A stretch of DNA of 64,000 nt from Rhynchopus sp. YZ270_cl-10 (GCA_964035575.1 OZ037861.1:558001-622000); one strand, 5' to 3'. Positions 9,949 to 20,453 are shown, counted from the stretch's first letter. Notes: generated from the sequence alone by a model not told the origin. Numbers and translations are program-made.

Positions 9949-11181
9949 ATGAGACCTGTCGTGGCGCTTTTGCTGGTCCTTGCAATGGCTGTGGGGTCGC
10001 AGGGAAGCACGTACATCAGAATTGAGTACGACGGTTTGGCTATGGTCTACAAAACTCAGAAAACCATTTATCAGAATGCTTTTATGACAAATGTTGGTGG
10101 AAGTACTACCCTGAATTTGTGCTTTACTACTGACTATTCGAATAATGCTTCCACACTTACGGTACATGTTTTCGAGCATTCGTCATGCTCAGGGCAATTC
10201 AACTCGGTCACCATATTCGACGCCCGGGAGACTGTCGTTGCAAAGGATTCAGAGGGCGGGGGAGCTATCTCAATGAGGATTGTCTCATCTCCAACTCTTG
10301 TACCTCCAACTGCAACTCCAACTGCACCTCCAACTGCACCTCCAACTGCACCTCCAACTGCACCTCCAACTGTGACTCCAGCTGTGACTCCAACTGCACC
10401 TCCAACTGCACCTCCAACTGTGACTCCAACTGCACCTCCGACTGCAATTCCAACTGTGACTCCAACTGCACCTCCAACTGCACCTCCAACTGCACCTCCG
10501 ACTGCACCTCCAACTGTGACTCCAACTGCACCTCCAACTGCACCTCCAACTGCACCTCCAACTGCACCTCCGACTGCAATTCCAACTGCAAGTCCAACTG
10601 TGACTCCAACTGTAACTCCTACCGCAAGTCCTCCCACTGCAACTGCAACTCCAGCTCAACCTAGTTCAAGCATGGGTGTGAGAATTGTGTACGGCAGTGT
10701 GGATATGGTCTTCGAAACCCAGAAAACCACAGAACAGAATGTTGTTCTTAACCATTCCACACACGAAGTATTCTGCTTCAACTTCAACAAGAAAGCTAAT
10801 GACATAGCTGAGGTGATTATTTTCTCGGAATCATTTTCTGGGTCGTGCACAGGGACGTGGTCAGCAAGATGGGTTCGGATATATGACTGGACGACTGTCG
10901 TTGGAAGTGGTCCAGACGGGGACCTCTCAATGACGATTGTGTCAGCTCCTACTGTAACAACACATCCTCTAACTGCAGTTCCAACACCATCACCGGGTTC
11001 AGATGACAAACTAGAGATTATCTTGATCGTTATGTGTGCATCCATTGTTGTGATTCTCTTGGTAATTGCAATAATGATGTACAAATCTCGCCATCCACCT
11101 GGTCTCCCCAACACACCTGTCGTTGATGAGGATCCTATACAAACCGGCCTCCTGCCTGAATCTGAGATGTGCGTGCAGTGA
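9949..11181 (+). CDS. Secreted repeat membrane protein C (2 domains, long stalk)
   Basis: A 410-residue paralogue of the genes at 2116 and 6077. It has the same signal peptide. The first domain is diverged (RIEYDGLAMVYKTQ) and lacks the FCF cysteine context, but has Cys in NLCFT and SSCSG. A long Pro/Thr/Ala stalk made of 12-base units (PPTA, PPTV, TPTA) follows, then one standard domain (RIVYGSVDMVFETQ), the membrane helix, and the tail with DEDPIQTGLLPES plus five extra codons. Compared with A and B, it has swapped most globular repeats for stalk. The unit repeats make this stretch prone to length change. Likely a mucin-like surface protein. Confidence 0.85.
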   Translation: MRPVVALLLVLAMAVGSQGSTYIRIEYDGLAMVYKTQKTIYQNAFMTNVGGSTTLNLCFTTDYSNNASTLTVHVFEHSSCSGQFNSVTIFDARETVVAKDSEGGGAISMRIVSSPTLVPPTATPTAPPTAPPTAPPTAPPTVTPAVTPTAPPTAPPTVTPTAPPTAIPTVTPTAPPTAPPTAPPTAPPTVTPTAPPTAPPTAPPTAPPTAIPTASPTVTPTVTPTASPPTATATPAQPSSSMGVRIVYGSVDMVFETQKTTEQNVVLNHSTHEVFCFNFNKKANDIAEVIIFSESFSGSCTGTWSARWVRIYDWTTVVGSGPDGDLSMTIVSAPTVTTHPLTAVPTPSPGSDDKLEIILIVMCASIVVILLVIAIMMYKSRHPPGLPNTPVVDEDPIQTGLLPESEMCVQ

Positions 11182-11347
11182 ACGAAGGTTTCCCAATCCA
11201 TAGCACCCCGAACCACATCTGAAAAACAAAGTGGAAGTCAATTCCACAAACAAAAGTCCTAAACCCCGCCCACCCCCTCTCCCAACCCCTTGCTTTCTCA
11301 ATCTTCAAACTCAATCTTATACTTTTGTTTCCACCACTCCCATACGC

Positions 11348-11430
11348 ATCACTCCAGGGGTTCGATAACCCGCGGAGTGTCAGTGCCTGCGTCCCAGAGG
11401 CGTTTGCACTATCAACTTCACTTTGTTTCT
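11348..11430 (+). repeat. Dispersed repeat family 1, full copy
   Basis: An imperfect palindrome (ACTCC, then GGGTTCGATAACCC, then GGAGT) is followed by GTGCCTGCGTCCCAGAGGCG and TTTGCACTATCAACTTCAC. The GGTTCGATAAC core resembles a tRNA B-box, which would fit a SINE-like origin, but no A-box was identified. Other copies are at about 8682, 29851, 31295, 37232, 40452 (partial), 55866 (partial) and 56228. A variant hairpin lies at 30869. Confidence 0.65.
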
Positions 11431-13260
11431 CGTTTTTACTGTTTTTTCCCCCCTCGATTTTCCGACTTTCCCAAAGAAATATGTCTCGTGAGTCGCTTTA
11501 GTTTTATTGAAACTAGGCTTGCGAAGGTGACACAGCTAACATGAACAGGCATGTATCTCATGAGTCTATTCAGCTTCGAGTTGTTTCTTCCTTTTGCTGC
11601 ACGCTTTCCCATCCGTTGCGACCTCAGCCTCAATAGATGTACAACCCGTATGGACGTGACGGGGTTGTGTGATGTGGCATGCTGCATACACCAACGACAA
11701 GTATCCTACTCGGCTGTGGTCCTGTGATATGTGGCAGTGTTTTCGAATTTCTTTTGCAAAAGATTACTTTGTGCCTGTACTTGTGATGTGTGATTCGTGT
11801 ATTCATTCACCCTTTTTTTTTGCAATAAAAAAGCAAAAACGAAGTGTTTGTGTTGTGACAGTTCAAACGCAACTCTTGCCGGTGTTTTCAGTCCAAAACA
11901 AAACAAAAGGAGGACATGAAAAGGACACAATACCACACCCGAGATTGCTGTTGTCGTAGTTGGTACACGCAGTGGTACAACCCCTCCCCTTCTCCCTTGC
12001 GACTTGTTCTTAACAGCTTTTACCATATCCTATCCTGTTCTTTAGGACTTCCCGATTGTTTTCCAGTATGTGTTTCGTTCTTGTGAGATACAAGTATCTC
12101 TTGGGTTTTGTTTTACCCACAGTTTGTTTACTCTCGTGACAGTGTACCAAGGTGCACTGTCGCGAGAGAGCTTTTGTATTTCAAGTTATCTTTTTTTTTC
12201 TTTGAGTTAAGTTCGTGCGAAGTCTCTCCCCTTTTAAAGGAATCCTCTTCGCGAAGCGATCTTTTCGTCCAAAGTATGCAAATGAATTTAATTTTTTTTT
12301 TTTTTTTTTTGCACATGTTCCAACACCTTTGCTTTTGGGAAAGCCAAAGCAAAGCAGCGAAACTCGATACATTTATATTCTCTTCTCGACCGCACACCAC
12401 ACCACAAGGGTTTTACGCAGAAGCGTGGGGGCTAGCACACTGGTCTCCTCCTTTTTTGCACCTTTGCTTGCAACACAATGTCTGATATTTCACTGCACCC
12501 CGATTAGAACCGGTGTGGGAGTAAGGACATTGTGCCTTCACTGTTAGGATGTCTGTGCGCGGATAGTATGCTTTCTGTCAAGCTCGTTTAGGTCATAGGT
12601 GACTAAGCAGACGAGAGGCTTAGGTTCATCGTCACAAACTTGTCTTGCTTTGGTATTTTTTTTTTTTCCACTACCCATGAATGTCCACCACCCCACCCGT
12701 CTTTCTTTTAAGGTGACAACATGAGGGGCTGAGGGCCATCTTATGAGTTTATCTTTATCTTCATTTTGTTTATCGTTTTTTGTCCACAAGTTTGGATTTT
12801 TTTTTAATAGCTCTCGTGTTAAGTGTTGTGTGTGTTGTGCAGGCCATTGAGGTCGACGCTAGTGGTTGTACTACATTTTACGGAGCAGCGAAATGAGAGT
12901 CACCTATGCCAAGTTTCAAGAGGGGAGGGGAAAAAAAAAAACGATAACCGCACTTTTGAATGTGTGACAAATGCGTCGGTGCTGCCCTTTTTGTTTGTTT
13001 TCCTGTTCTCTTGATGTTGGTTAGACTTTCGCTGTTGGCTGCTGAGTGTTATGTTTTTGACGACTGGTTTGCACAACACTGCACTGTACGGAACACATAT
13101 AAAACGAAACAAAAACGACAGCAAAGTACATGGTGGTACAACACCACACCCAGGTGTTGCCCACAAACCCCCCAAGCCCCACTCTCTCTCTCTCCCCCTC
13201 TTTTTCTCTTATCGACGATATCCGACTGTATGGGGGTGTCCACCCCCACGCACCTGGTCA

Positions 13261-13408
13261 TACACGACGGTGAAGTAACGGGTGTTACAAGTGGGTTACA
13301 TGTAACTTTTGTTACATGTAACCCACTTGTAACTCACTTGTAACGGTTTTTCACTTGTAACGTTACTAGTAACTTCACTTGTAATGTACTACACTTCACC
13401 GTCGTGTA
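13261..13408. mobile_element. Word-repeat foldback element, TACACGACGGTGAAGT ends, word TGTTAC
   Basis: The ends are a perfect 16-bp inverted repeat, TACACGACGGTGAAGT. If the outer TA is the duplicated target, the true end is CACGACGGTGAAGT. The interior is built from GTTACA, TGTAAC and ACTTGTAAC words in both orientations. It sits inside a copy of repeat family 2. Removing it and one TA restores GGTCATACCTATACTGTTTT, which matches the family consensus. This is direct evidence that it inserted there. Relatives with the same ends but other words are at 29960-30214 and 40334-40455. Confidence 0.8.
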
Positions 13409-13652
13409 CCTATACTGTTTTCACGAGATCGCTTCTTCCTGTTTGTGTCTCCAGCCAAAAGTATGTCCTGTTGTGTGTTCATGTTGTGGAAAACCCCTGC
13501 ATCCGGCCTTACAGTGTTGCTGCATGATATCAACGGCACTTTGTCATACCCCACGTCCAACCGCACAACCTCGTAGGCAACTATACACAACACTTCTCCC
13601 CTCCCTACCCCCGTGTTATCTTCTGTCGTAAAGAGAAGATAGGGATACAACA

Positions 13653-13694
13653 ATGGATCCTTTTGTCAGACCCGGAATGAAGTTCGGCCCACAG
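13653..13694 (+). CDS. Candidate first exon (14 codons) of an intron-rich gene
   Basis: ATG at 13653 follows a pyrimidine-rich stretch and reads MDPFVRPGMKFGPQ. It ends in phase 0 at CCACAG before the donor GTATTG at 13695. The start context and donor look real, and the exon may begin the gene whose last exons are at 17965-18306. The intermediate exons could not be identified among the repeats between them. A candidate is 16207-16275, which translates TIVQQALGAANCSTCK after a GTGTAG acceptor. The link is inference and the product is unknown. Confidence 0.4.
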
Positions 13695-13734
13695 GTATTG
13701 TCATTCTCATTTTTTTTAGAACACTGTTTTTTTT

Positions 13735-15206
13735 CCCAACCTTCCTGTATACACGCGTCAGCAACCAATACAGGTAGTGTATTGAAATGATTCTGGGGGG
13801 GGGTAAGGGGTCTAATTTTAATTTCGTCGATTTTGAGAAAAATTTTGGCCAAAAATGGGCCCCACGTATAAGGAACCGGGCTCATATTTCTCAAAATTTA
13901 AGTGGTCAAAAAATTGTCCAATTTTCCGAAATGACCCCACCGCTGCACGGGCGGAGCCCAAAAATGCAAATAAGCCACTTTTTGTCCCAACCTTCCTGTA
14001 TACACGCGTCAGCAACCAATACAGGTAGTGTATTGAAATGATTCTGGGGGGGGGTAAGGGGTGGCATCAAAACAAAAAACGCGGACAATGTCCGCGTTTT
14101 TGGGGAATTTCAGACCCCCCCCCTCCCCCCCCCAAAACGCGGACATTTTTGGTTTTTTTTCCCCCTATTTTTTGCTGGTTTTTGGGTGACGGGGTGCAAA
14201 TTCGTGACCCAAAACACAGTTTTTTGGCATTTCCGGAATCCGTCCAGAAAGTGGTGGGGTCAATCTCGAAAATTGGACAATTTTTTGACCACTTAAATTT
14301 TTGAAAATATGAGCCCGGTCACTAATACGTGGGGCCCATTTTCGGCCAAAAAATGCTGCTGAAAAAATTTTTCTGGTGAAAATTTTTCAGCCCCAAAACA
14401 TGCCGCAATTGGCATTTCCGGAATCTGTCCGCGCTGTGGTGGGGTCAATTTGCCGAAATGGCCAAGTTCTTGGTTTTGGTCAAAATGAGTGTAAGGTAAA
14501 GGGGCCAAGGTAAATCCCACAACGCAGATTTTCTCTCTCTGATGCTGAAACCATGAAAATGCGCAAAAACACCGGCATTTGCATTTCCGGAATCCGTCCT
14601 TTCTGTGGTGGGGTCAATTTGCCAAAATGGGCAAGTTCTTGATTTTGGTCAAAACCCGTCGTGTAAGGTCAATGGGTCCAAGTGTTTGCCTGTAGAAACA
14701 CGTGGTAGCAGGGGTTTTAGGGCCCCCCATGCGTGTACATTTTGCAAAAAAAAACGCGGGCATCTTGTATTTTTTATTTTGCCCGAAAACACCGGCATTT
14801 GCATTTCCTGAATCCGCCGGTTCTGTGGTGGGGTCAATTTGCCGAAATGGACGAGTTTTTATAAATTTTGGTCAAAATCGTGTACAACCCCGGCAAAGAA
14901 AAAAAATTTCCAGGAAAAAAAAACCCCAAAATGTCCGCGTTTTCTGGAATTTCAGACCCCCCCCCCCCCCCTCCCCCCCCAAAAACGCGGACATTGTCCG
15001 CGTTTTTTGTTTTGATGCCACCCCTAAGGGGTCTAATTTTAATTTCGTCGATTTTGAGAAAAATTTTGGCCAAAAATGGGCCCCACGTATAAGGAACCGG
15101 GCTCATATTTCTCAAAATTTAAGTGGTCAAAAAATTGTCCAATTTTCCGAAATGACCCCACCGCTGCACGGGCGGAGCCCAAAAATGCAAATAAGCCACT
15201 TTTTGG
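13735..15206. repeat. Two tandem 251-bp satellite units, the second split by a transposon
   Basis: The segment starting CCCAACCTTCCTGTATACAC at 13735 repeats at 13986, exactly 251 bp later. The second unit stops at the TAA at 14055-14057, resumes at 15025, and runs to about 15206. The shared text includes GGGCCCCACGTATAAGGAAC and GCACGGGCGGAGCCCAAAAA. The 260-bp units at 16571-17350 are diverged relatives with the same internal order. Confidence 0.8.
14058..15024. mobile_element. PIF/Harbinger-like non-autonomous element
   Basis: 967 bp bounded by long inverted ends starting GGGGTGGCATCAAAACAAAA. Within the ends lies the palindrome ACGCGGACAATGTCCGCGT. It is flanked by TAA on both sides (14055-14057 and 15025-15027), the 3-bp target type of PIF/Harbinger elements. 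It interrupts the second 251-bp satellite unit, and the first unit shows the empty site. Inside are four ~180-bp spaced degenerate repeats with GGCATTTCCGGAATCCGTCC and GTGGTGGGGTCAATTTGCCG, plus an inverted piece of the satellite (about 14228-14360). No transposase frame is visible. Confidence 0.75.
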
Positions 15207-15270
15207 TTTCATTGAAATGATGCGGCTGACACTGAGGAATTATGGTTTCCGGCGTCCCATTGAGGGGGCG

Positions 15271-15870
15271 AACCCTTTTTAATTTTTTGTTCTCTTGAAA
15301 TGTGTAATTTCATGTTTTCGCGAAAACAATACGAACTGATCGGGTTGAAGGAAGGGTGGGGAAAACAATAATAACAAGAACAACTAATTGCTAAGAAAAA
15401 AAATGGGGTGTGCTGCGGATAACTCCGCGCGATTTTCGAAACCACCATAGCATCCTGGCGATTTTCTGGAGGTGCTGATGTGACGATGCCTGGTGCGATC
15501 GACGACGTGTTGTCGTCTGTGCATTATGTGTTCCTTCCGCACTGCTCTGATGACGACGACGATGCGTGGGAGCCTGTGGACGACTACGAGCTGGAACATG
15601 CCGAGGCCGCCCGAGCGAATGGTTATCGAGCCTGCCGAGACTACGTCCAATAACGCGATCGAGCAGATGGTGCTGGACGAAGAGGACAGCCGCACTGTTT
15701 AAAAGTTTCAGATGCAGGCATCCCAGTGGGTTCAGCAGCGTACGAAGAGCGTTTTAGCATACCTGCAGAAGAGCAGAATGCTGGGCGTGTTGTAGATTAT
15801 ATTTTTTTCAGAGTGGAGTTCCACAGCACACCCGGTTTTTTTTCCGATAGCAATTACTTGTTTTTTTTTT
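15271..15870 (+). pseudogene. Duplicated gene fragment, copy 1
   Basis: Shares about 85% by eye with 17343-17897. The coding-like text includes MPGAIDDVLSSVHYVFLPHC and DDDDDAWEPVDDYELEHAE from 15487. Another frame then reads ERMVIEPAETTSNNAIEQMV LDEEDSRTV, and a third reads ASQWVQQRTKSVLAYLQKSR MLGVL with a stop near 15795. The change of frame between otherwise protein-like blocks suggests a host gene fragment that has decayed, or exons with short introns I cannot place. A third, shorter relative of the middle part is at about 44826-44935. The parent protein is not recognised. Confidence 0.5.
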
Positions 15871-16570
15871 TTTTTTTTTTGAGAAAAAAAAATGTTGGTC
15901 CCAGAAGTACTTCAAAAGGATCCAGTATGTGGTGGTCGAAAAGCAAACATTTTTATATTTTTTGACACATTGTTGGGAACAGCAAAGTGGGAGTGTGCAC
16001 TTTTGCCTATAGTCATTTGGTGGTGAATATGATTTCTTGAGGCAGGTCTAATGAACCTGGTTTCAAACAAAACACATACACAAACAGGTCGAACATCTTG
16101 TTACAAGATACCCAGGTACCGGCGAGGTCGAGATGTCAAAATAGTATGTCCATGTGTTCTGTTGTTGTTGTCCGAAAACCTTTTTTGTAATGATCTCTTG
16201 TGTAGACTATCGTGCAGCAAGCGTTGGGTGCAGCGAACTGCAGTACCTGTAAGCTCACAACTCTTCAACGGAAGGTGGGCCGCCGGCTGTCGAGCGGTTG
16301 TGTACCGCCCTCGTTCTCTTACGGTACGGGTAGCTACTTAGGTTTCCTTTTTACATCTTCTGTTGTTGGCTGCAGGGTACTTGTGCTTTCATCCAGCTGG
16401 CATCGTACGTAGGTCAGCGGGAGGTGCCTGCATTAATAACTTCACTTTATATCGCCTCCTTCTGCACATATCAGATGGAAACCACGAGTCCACCCCCTGA
16501 TACAGCCGGTCATTGTACCAAGGTACACTGTTGCACGAGAGGGCTTTGTATTCAACTCTACCCTCCTTTT
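15871..16570. other. Spacer with a possible small exon and a family 2 repeat
   Basis: A possible exon at 16207-16275 follows CTTGTGTAG and reads TIVQQALGAANCSTCKLTTL. Another acceptor-like ACCCAG lies near 16115. Family 2 repeat occupies 16508-16560. Nothing else could be supported. Confidence 0.35.
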
Positions 16571-17350
16571 CAACTTACCTTCCTTCACCCCCCTGTAAGG
16601 GCAACCGTAGGTGAAGTAAGGTATAGTATTGAAATCGATGTGGGGGGGGAGTAAAGGGTCAATTTTACAAAACCAGATTTTGAGGAAAAATTTAGCCGAA
16701 AATGGGCCCCACGTATAAGGAACCGGGCTCATATTTCTCAAAATTTAAGTGGTCAAAAAATTGTCCAATTTTCGAGATTGACCCCACCACTGCACGGGCG
16801 GAGCCCAAAAATGCAAATAAGGACCCTTTTCAACTTACCTTCCTTCACCCCCCTGTAAGGGCAACCGTAGGTGAAGTAAGGTATAGTATTGAAATCGATG
16901 TGGGGGGGGAGTAAAGGGTCAATTTTACAAAACCAGATTTTGAGGAAAAATTTAGCCGAAAATGGGCCCCACGTATAAGGAACCGGGCTCATATTTCTCA
17001 AAATTTAAGTGGTCAAAAAATTGTCCAATTTTCGAGATTGACCCCACCACTGCACGGGCGGAGCCCAAAAATGCAAATAAGGACCCTTTTCAACTTACCT
17101 TCCTTCACCCCCCTGTAAGGGCAACCGTAGGTGAAGTAAGGTATAGTATTGAAATCGATGTGGGGGGGGAGTAAAGGGTCAATTTTACAAAACCAGATTT
17201 TGAGGAAAAATTTAGCCGAAAATGGGCCCCACGTATAAGGAACCGGGCTCATATTTCTCAAAATTTAAGTGGTCAAAAAATTGTCCAATTTTCGAGATTG
17301 ACCCCACCACTGCACGGGCGGAGCCCAAAAATGCAAATAAGGACCCTTTT
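16571..17350. repeat. Three identical tandem 260-bp satellite units
   Basis: Units at 16571-16830, 16831-17090 and 17091-17350 appear identical base for base, each starting CAACTTACCTTCCTTCACCC. Identity over three units means either very recent amplification or collapse/expansion during assembly. They are diverged relatives of the 251-bp units at 13735. Each contains GGGCCCCACGTATAAGGAAC and GTGGTCAAAAAATTGTCCAA. Confidence 0.9.
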
Positions 17351-17897
17351 TAATTTGTTCTCTTGAAATGTATAATTTCATGTTTTCGCGAAAAAAATTA
17401 CAACTGACCCCTACAAGGGTTGAAGGAAGGTGGTTGAAAACAACAATACCAACAAGGACAAGTAATTGCTAAGGAAAAACGGGTGTGATGTGGAAAACTC
17501 CGCGCGATTTTCGAAACCACCGTAGCATCCTGGCGATTTGCTGGAGGTGCTGATGGTGTGATCGATGTGTTGTAGTCTGTGCATTCTGTGTTCCTTCCGC
17601 ACTGCTCCAACGACGACGACAATGTGGGGAGCCTGTGGACAAAAACGAGCTGGAACACGCCGAGCCTGCCGAGCCGACGTCCAACAACGCTATCGAGCAG
17701 ATGGTGCTGGACGAAGAGGACAGCCCCCCTTCTTGAACGTTTCAGATGCTGGCGTCCCAGTGGGTCTGGCAGCTTACGAAGAGCGTTAGCATACCTGCAG
17801 AAGAGCAGAATGCTGGGCGTGTTGTAGATTATTTCTACAGGATGGAGTTCCACATCACACCCCGTTTTTTTTCCGATAGCAATTACTTGTTTTTTTT
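17343..17897 (+). pseudogene. Duplicated gene fragment, copy 2
   Basis: Second copy of the fragment at 15271-15870, with small deletions. The acidic block is now spread over different frames (for example SNDDDNVGSLWTKTSWN). The C-terminal block loses its frame after ASQWVWQLTKSV. It is more decayed than copy 1. Together the two copies bracket the satellite arrays, so the whole 15.3-17.9 kb block probably arose by segmental duplication plus satellite growth. Confidence 0.5.
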
Positions 17898-17964
17898 ACA
17901 CACACGCACAAACGTTCAGCCACATCGCCATTTCATTCTCACACCCCCTTCTCCCCACACACAG

Positions 17965-18306
17965 TGACTTCGCAACGAATGTGTACAGGGATACCCTCGG
18001 AACGATGATCAGCCACCCCGACCTGTTAAATGGGTATGTAATCTGCCGTATTTGTTGGGTAGCAACAATTCCTCTTTTCCTGGTCGACTCATCAAGATCA
18101 GTAAGCGACTCTAAGAGTCGGGGTTTTCCTCTTTAATAAAAACCTTCATTCAAAACCCCCCCCTTCACAGCCTGGCGATCGCAGACAATGTATCGGTCGC
18201 ACGAACGCGCTTCCAACTTCTCGACAAGATGAGACAGCCTTGTGGCAAGCGACCCGTGCAGGCAGCCGAACCTGTTGTCGAAGCTGCCCCACCAACAGCA
18301 TTGTAG
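17965..18306 (+). CDS. Last two exons of an unrecognised gene
   Basis: Exon 17965-18033 opens after CTCCCCACACACAG and ends before donor GTATGT. Exon 18171-18306 opens after CCCCTTCACAG and ends TAG. The splice joins GG to C to form a Gly codon. The joined frame reads DFATNVYRDTLGTMISHPDL, then LNGLAIADNVSVARTRFQLL, DKMRQPCGKRPVQAAEPVVE, and AAPPTAL to the stop. The exon starts one base into a codon whose first two bases lie upstream, so more exons precede. The helix-rich, alanine/proline-tailed sequence does not match a family I know. The intron between is 137 bases. Confidence 0.75.
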
Positions 18307-18718
18307 GCCAGCAGCCTTGTCTTTTTGCTCTCTTGTGGTTTTCGTGCTTCCCATCAGGCATTTGACAGGGTTTACTATGGGAGGTGGAAACAAAATATTG
18401 GTGAAACCATCGTTCACAACATCAACCCATCTCGGGGGTTGAATTCCATTGATTCTCCCCGTTCGTTACCAGTAGGAGGGGGCTGAAGGAGTTCGAAGTT
18501 CAACACAACGAAGATGAGGGAAGGGAGCTGCTGTGCAGGCCGCGTTGCATGGATGGAATGACCTTTGGAAGGTGTGCGGCAATTACGCTGCTAAAAAAAA
18601 AAAGGTTTTTGGGGTGGGATATTTGTGATCCCCTTTTAGGTTCAGTGGGGTTGGGGGGGTTGGGGGGGTTGGGGAGGGGGAAAGGACAATGCGTATTTGT
18701 AATGAAGACAGCGCGCAT

Positions 18719-19368
18719 CAGGCCTTTTGCTAACTTTGGGATTTTCCCCCTGAATGGCATGATGGTCAAAAAAAAAATAATTTCCTGGAAAAAAAGTACA
18801 TTCCGAGCTTTCCCACCTGGTAAAAGCGGTCGTCGCGCGCTTCGCGCGCGCCTCCCTGCCAGCCACAGGGTGGAGAGGCGAAGGGTCAGCTTTGCAAGAT
18901 AACAAAAACGGAATCTAATCCTTTATTAACGGTGCTTGGTCTTGCGCCTTACGTACACTAACCGTACAAAATCAATACGTCTTCCAGAAGCAGGGGCTGT
19001 TGCAACGGTTGGGTCACTTTGAAATAACAATGGTCAAATTTTTGCAGCTTGGGTCAAGTTTCATTTCTGGCTGCAAAATGCAAGGGAATCCCCTTAGACA
19101 TTGTAAAATGGCACCGTAGGCAGGAAGAAAATAGCGTACAGCGCGAGCGAAGCGAGCGAAAATTTTTTTTGAGGTATACCTCCGCGAGCGCAGCGAGCAG
19201 AAAAATTTTAAGGTGCCATCATGCCATCATGCATGCCATCTGGGGGGGAAATCCCCAGGTGATGCAGAGCGAAAGCCCTGCCCCACCACCCCGTGGCATG
19301 ATGGAAAAAAAAAAATAAAAAACGCCCAAAAACGTGGCATGATGGCATGATGGTTAGCAAAAGGCCTG
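18719..19368. mobile_element. MULE-like non-autonomous element with 9-bp target duplication
   Basis: Ends are inverted copies of CAGGCCTTTTGCTAAC. The flanks are a perfect 9-bp direct repeat, AGCGCGCAT, at 18710-18718 and 19369-19377. A 9-bp duplication is typical of Mutator-like elements, though the CAGG start also recalls hAT. The interior has GCATGATGG repeats near both ends and GC-rich palindromic modules (GCGCGCTTCGCGCGCG; GCGAGCGAAGCGAGCG) shared with the elements at 9005 and 26124. No transposase frame. Confidence 0.8.
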
Positions 19369-19803
19369 AGCGCGCATCTCAGAAAGAAGAAAAAAAAATC
19401 ATATCAGTTCCCTCCTCTTTTTTTTAATTCCCCAGGGGTCCTACACTCAACGCCGACTTCATTAAGCTGCGACACTGATGAGAGGAGGCGAGAGTAGTGC
19501 ATATCAGATGCCAACCTCGAAAGTAGATTTGTAAGACTGCGATGGTTGGGGGAGGACCCCCTCGGTGCACCTGGTCATACCAACACTGTTTTCACGAAAG
19601 GGCTTCTTTTTTGTCACCTCATGAAGGAGGAAATAGAAACAAAGCATTTTGAACCCACTTTTGCGGTTCAAGGGACGAACCGCGCTGCAGAAAGCCACTC
19701 CTCACCCAAACAGGTCGAGGTGTTGTGCGTTTCACCACAACCCCCTCTCCCATGGGTTTTATGGTGTGATAAATATTAAATTTCTATTTTTTTTTGTATT
19801 TTC

Positions 19804-20261
19804 TGAGGTGATCCAACGCACACTTTTCCACACTTTTTCACACCGTGAAAATGTGTGAAAACAAGTGAAAACGTGTGAAACCAAGGTGAAAATGTGTGAA
19901 ATCAAGTGAAAATGTGTGAAACGAAGTGAAAATATGTGAAACCAAGTGAAAATGTGTGAAATCAAGTGAAAACATGTGAAACCAAGTGAAAACATGTGAA
20001 ACCAAGTGAAAATATGTGAAACCAAGTGAAAATGTGTGAAACCATGTGAAAACACCAAGTTTTTTTTCTGGAGGAATCCACTCAGAGTGCGTGAAGCTTT
20101 TTTTTTCACTTTCGTACACACTTTTTCACACCGTGAAACCATGTGAAAATGTGTGAAACGAAGTGAAAATGTGTGAAACCATGTGAAACCATGTGAAAAT
20201 GTGTGAAAATGTGTGAAACCAAGTGAAAATGTGTGAAAAAGCGTGAGACTGGATCACCTCA
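19804..20261. mobile_element. Word-repeat foldback element, word GTGTGAAACCAAGTGAAAA
   Basis: Ends are inverted TGAGGTGATCCA, flanked by the direct repeat TTTTC (19799-19803 and 20262-20266, counting the base after the right end), a 5-bp target duplication. The interior carries about 25 copies of a ~10-base word family (GTGTGAAACC, AAGTGAAAAT). Two GTACACACTTTTTCACACCG-type turns sit near 19830 and 20115. It lies ~190 bp upstream of the PUF gene. Confidence 0.75.
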
Positions 20262-20453
20262 TTTTCACTCATTTCCCTCCAAACCCCCTCCACCCTCCAC
20301 CAGAAAAAAATCACACCCACACACCCCCCCCCTGCACATCTCATACCCCTTCTTCCTCTTTATCTGTGCTACAACAAATACACTAAAGCGTTGTGACCCC
20401 CTCTCTCTCCTTCCCTCCTTTCCCCCCTCCCACTTCTTCTTCTTCTTCTCTCT

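Larger units (their letters stand above)
11182..13652. other. Intergenic region with dispersed repeats
   Basis: No gene can be supported. A full copy of repeat family 1 lies at 11348-11430. It has a hairpin ACTCCAGGGGTTCGATAACC CGCGGAGT, then GTGCCTGCGTCCCAGAGGCG. Family 2 lies at 12141-12188. Family 5 (GACTAAGCAGACGAGAGGCT, then TAGGTTCATC) lies at about 12600-12636, with relatives near 39725, 40026 and 57228. The foldback element at 13261 interrupts a further family 2 copy. Confidence 0.55.
18307..20453. other. Spacer filled by two transposable elements
   Basis: Holds the MULE-like element at 18719-19368, a family 2 repeat at 19565-19615 and the foldback element at 19804-20261. The last 190 bases before the PUF start codon are pyrimidine-rich (CCCTCC and TTCTTC runs), consistent with a 5' leader or splice acceptor zone. 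No gene of its own is seen. Confidence 0.55.

Noticed and set aside
10134-10664. Long frames with VGG/AVG, LEVQLE or SNCTSNCD repeats
   Set aside because: They are shadows of the 12-base Pro/Thr stalk repeat of gene C. The plus-strand frame with signal peptide and membrane helix is the real one.
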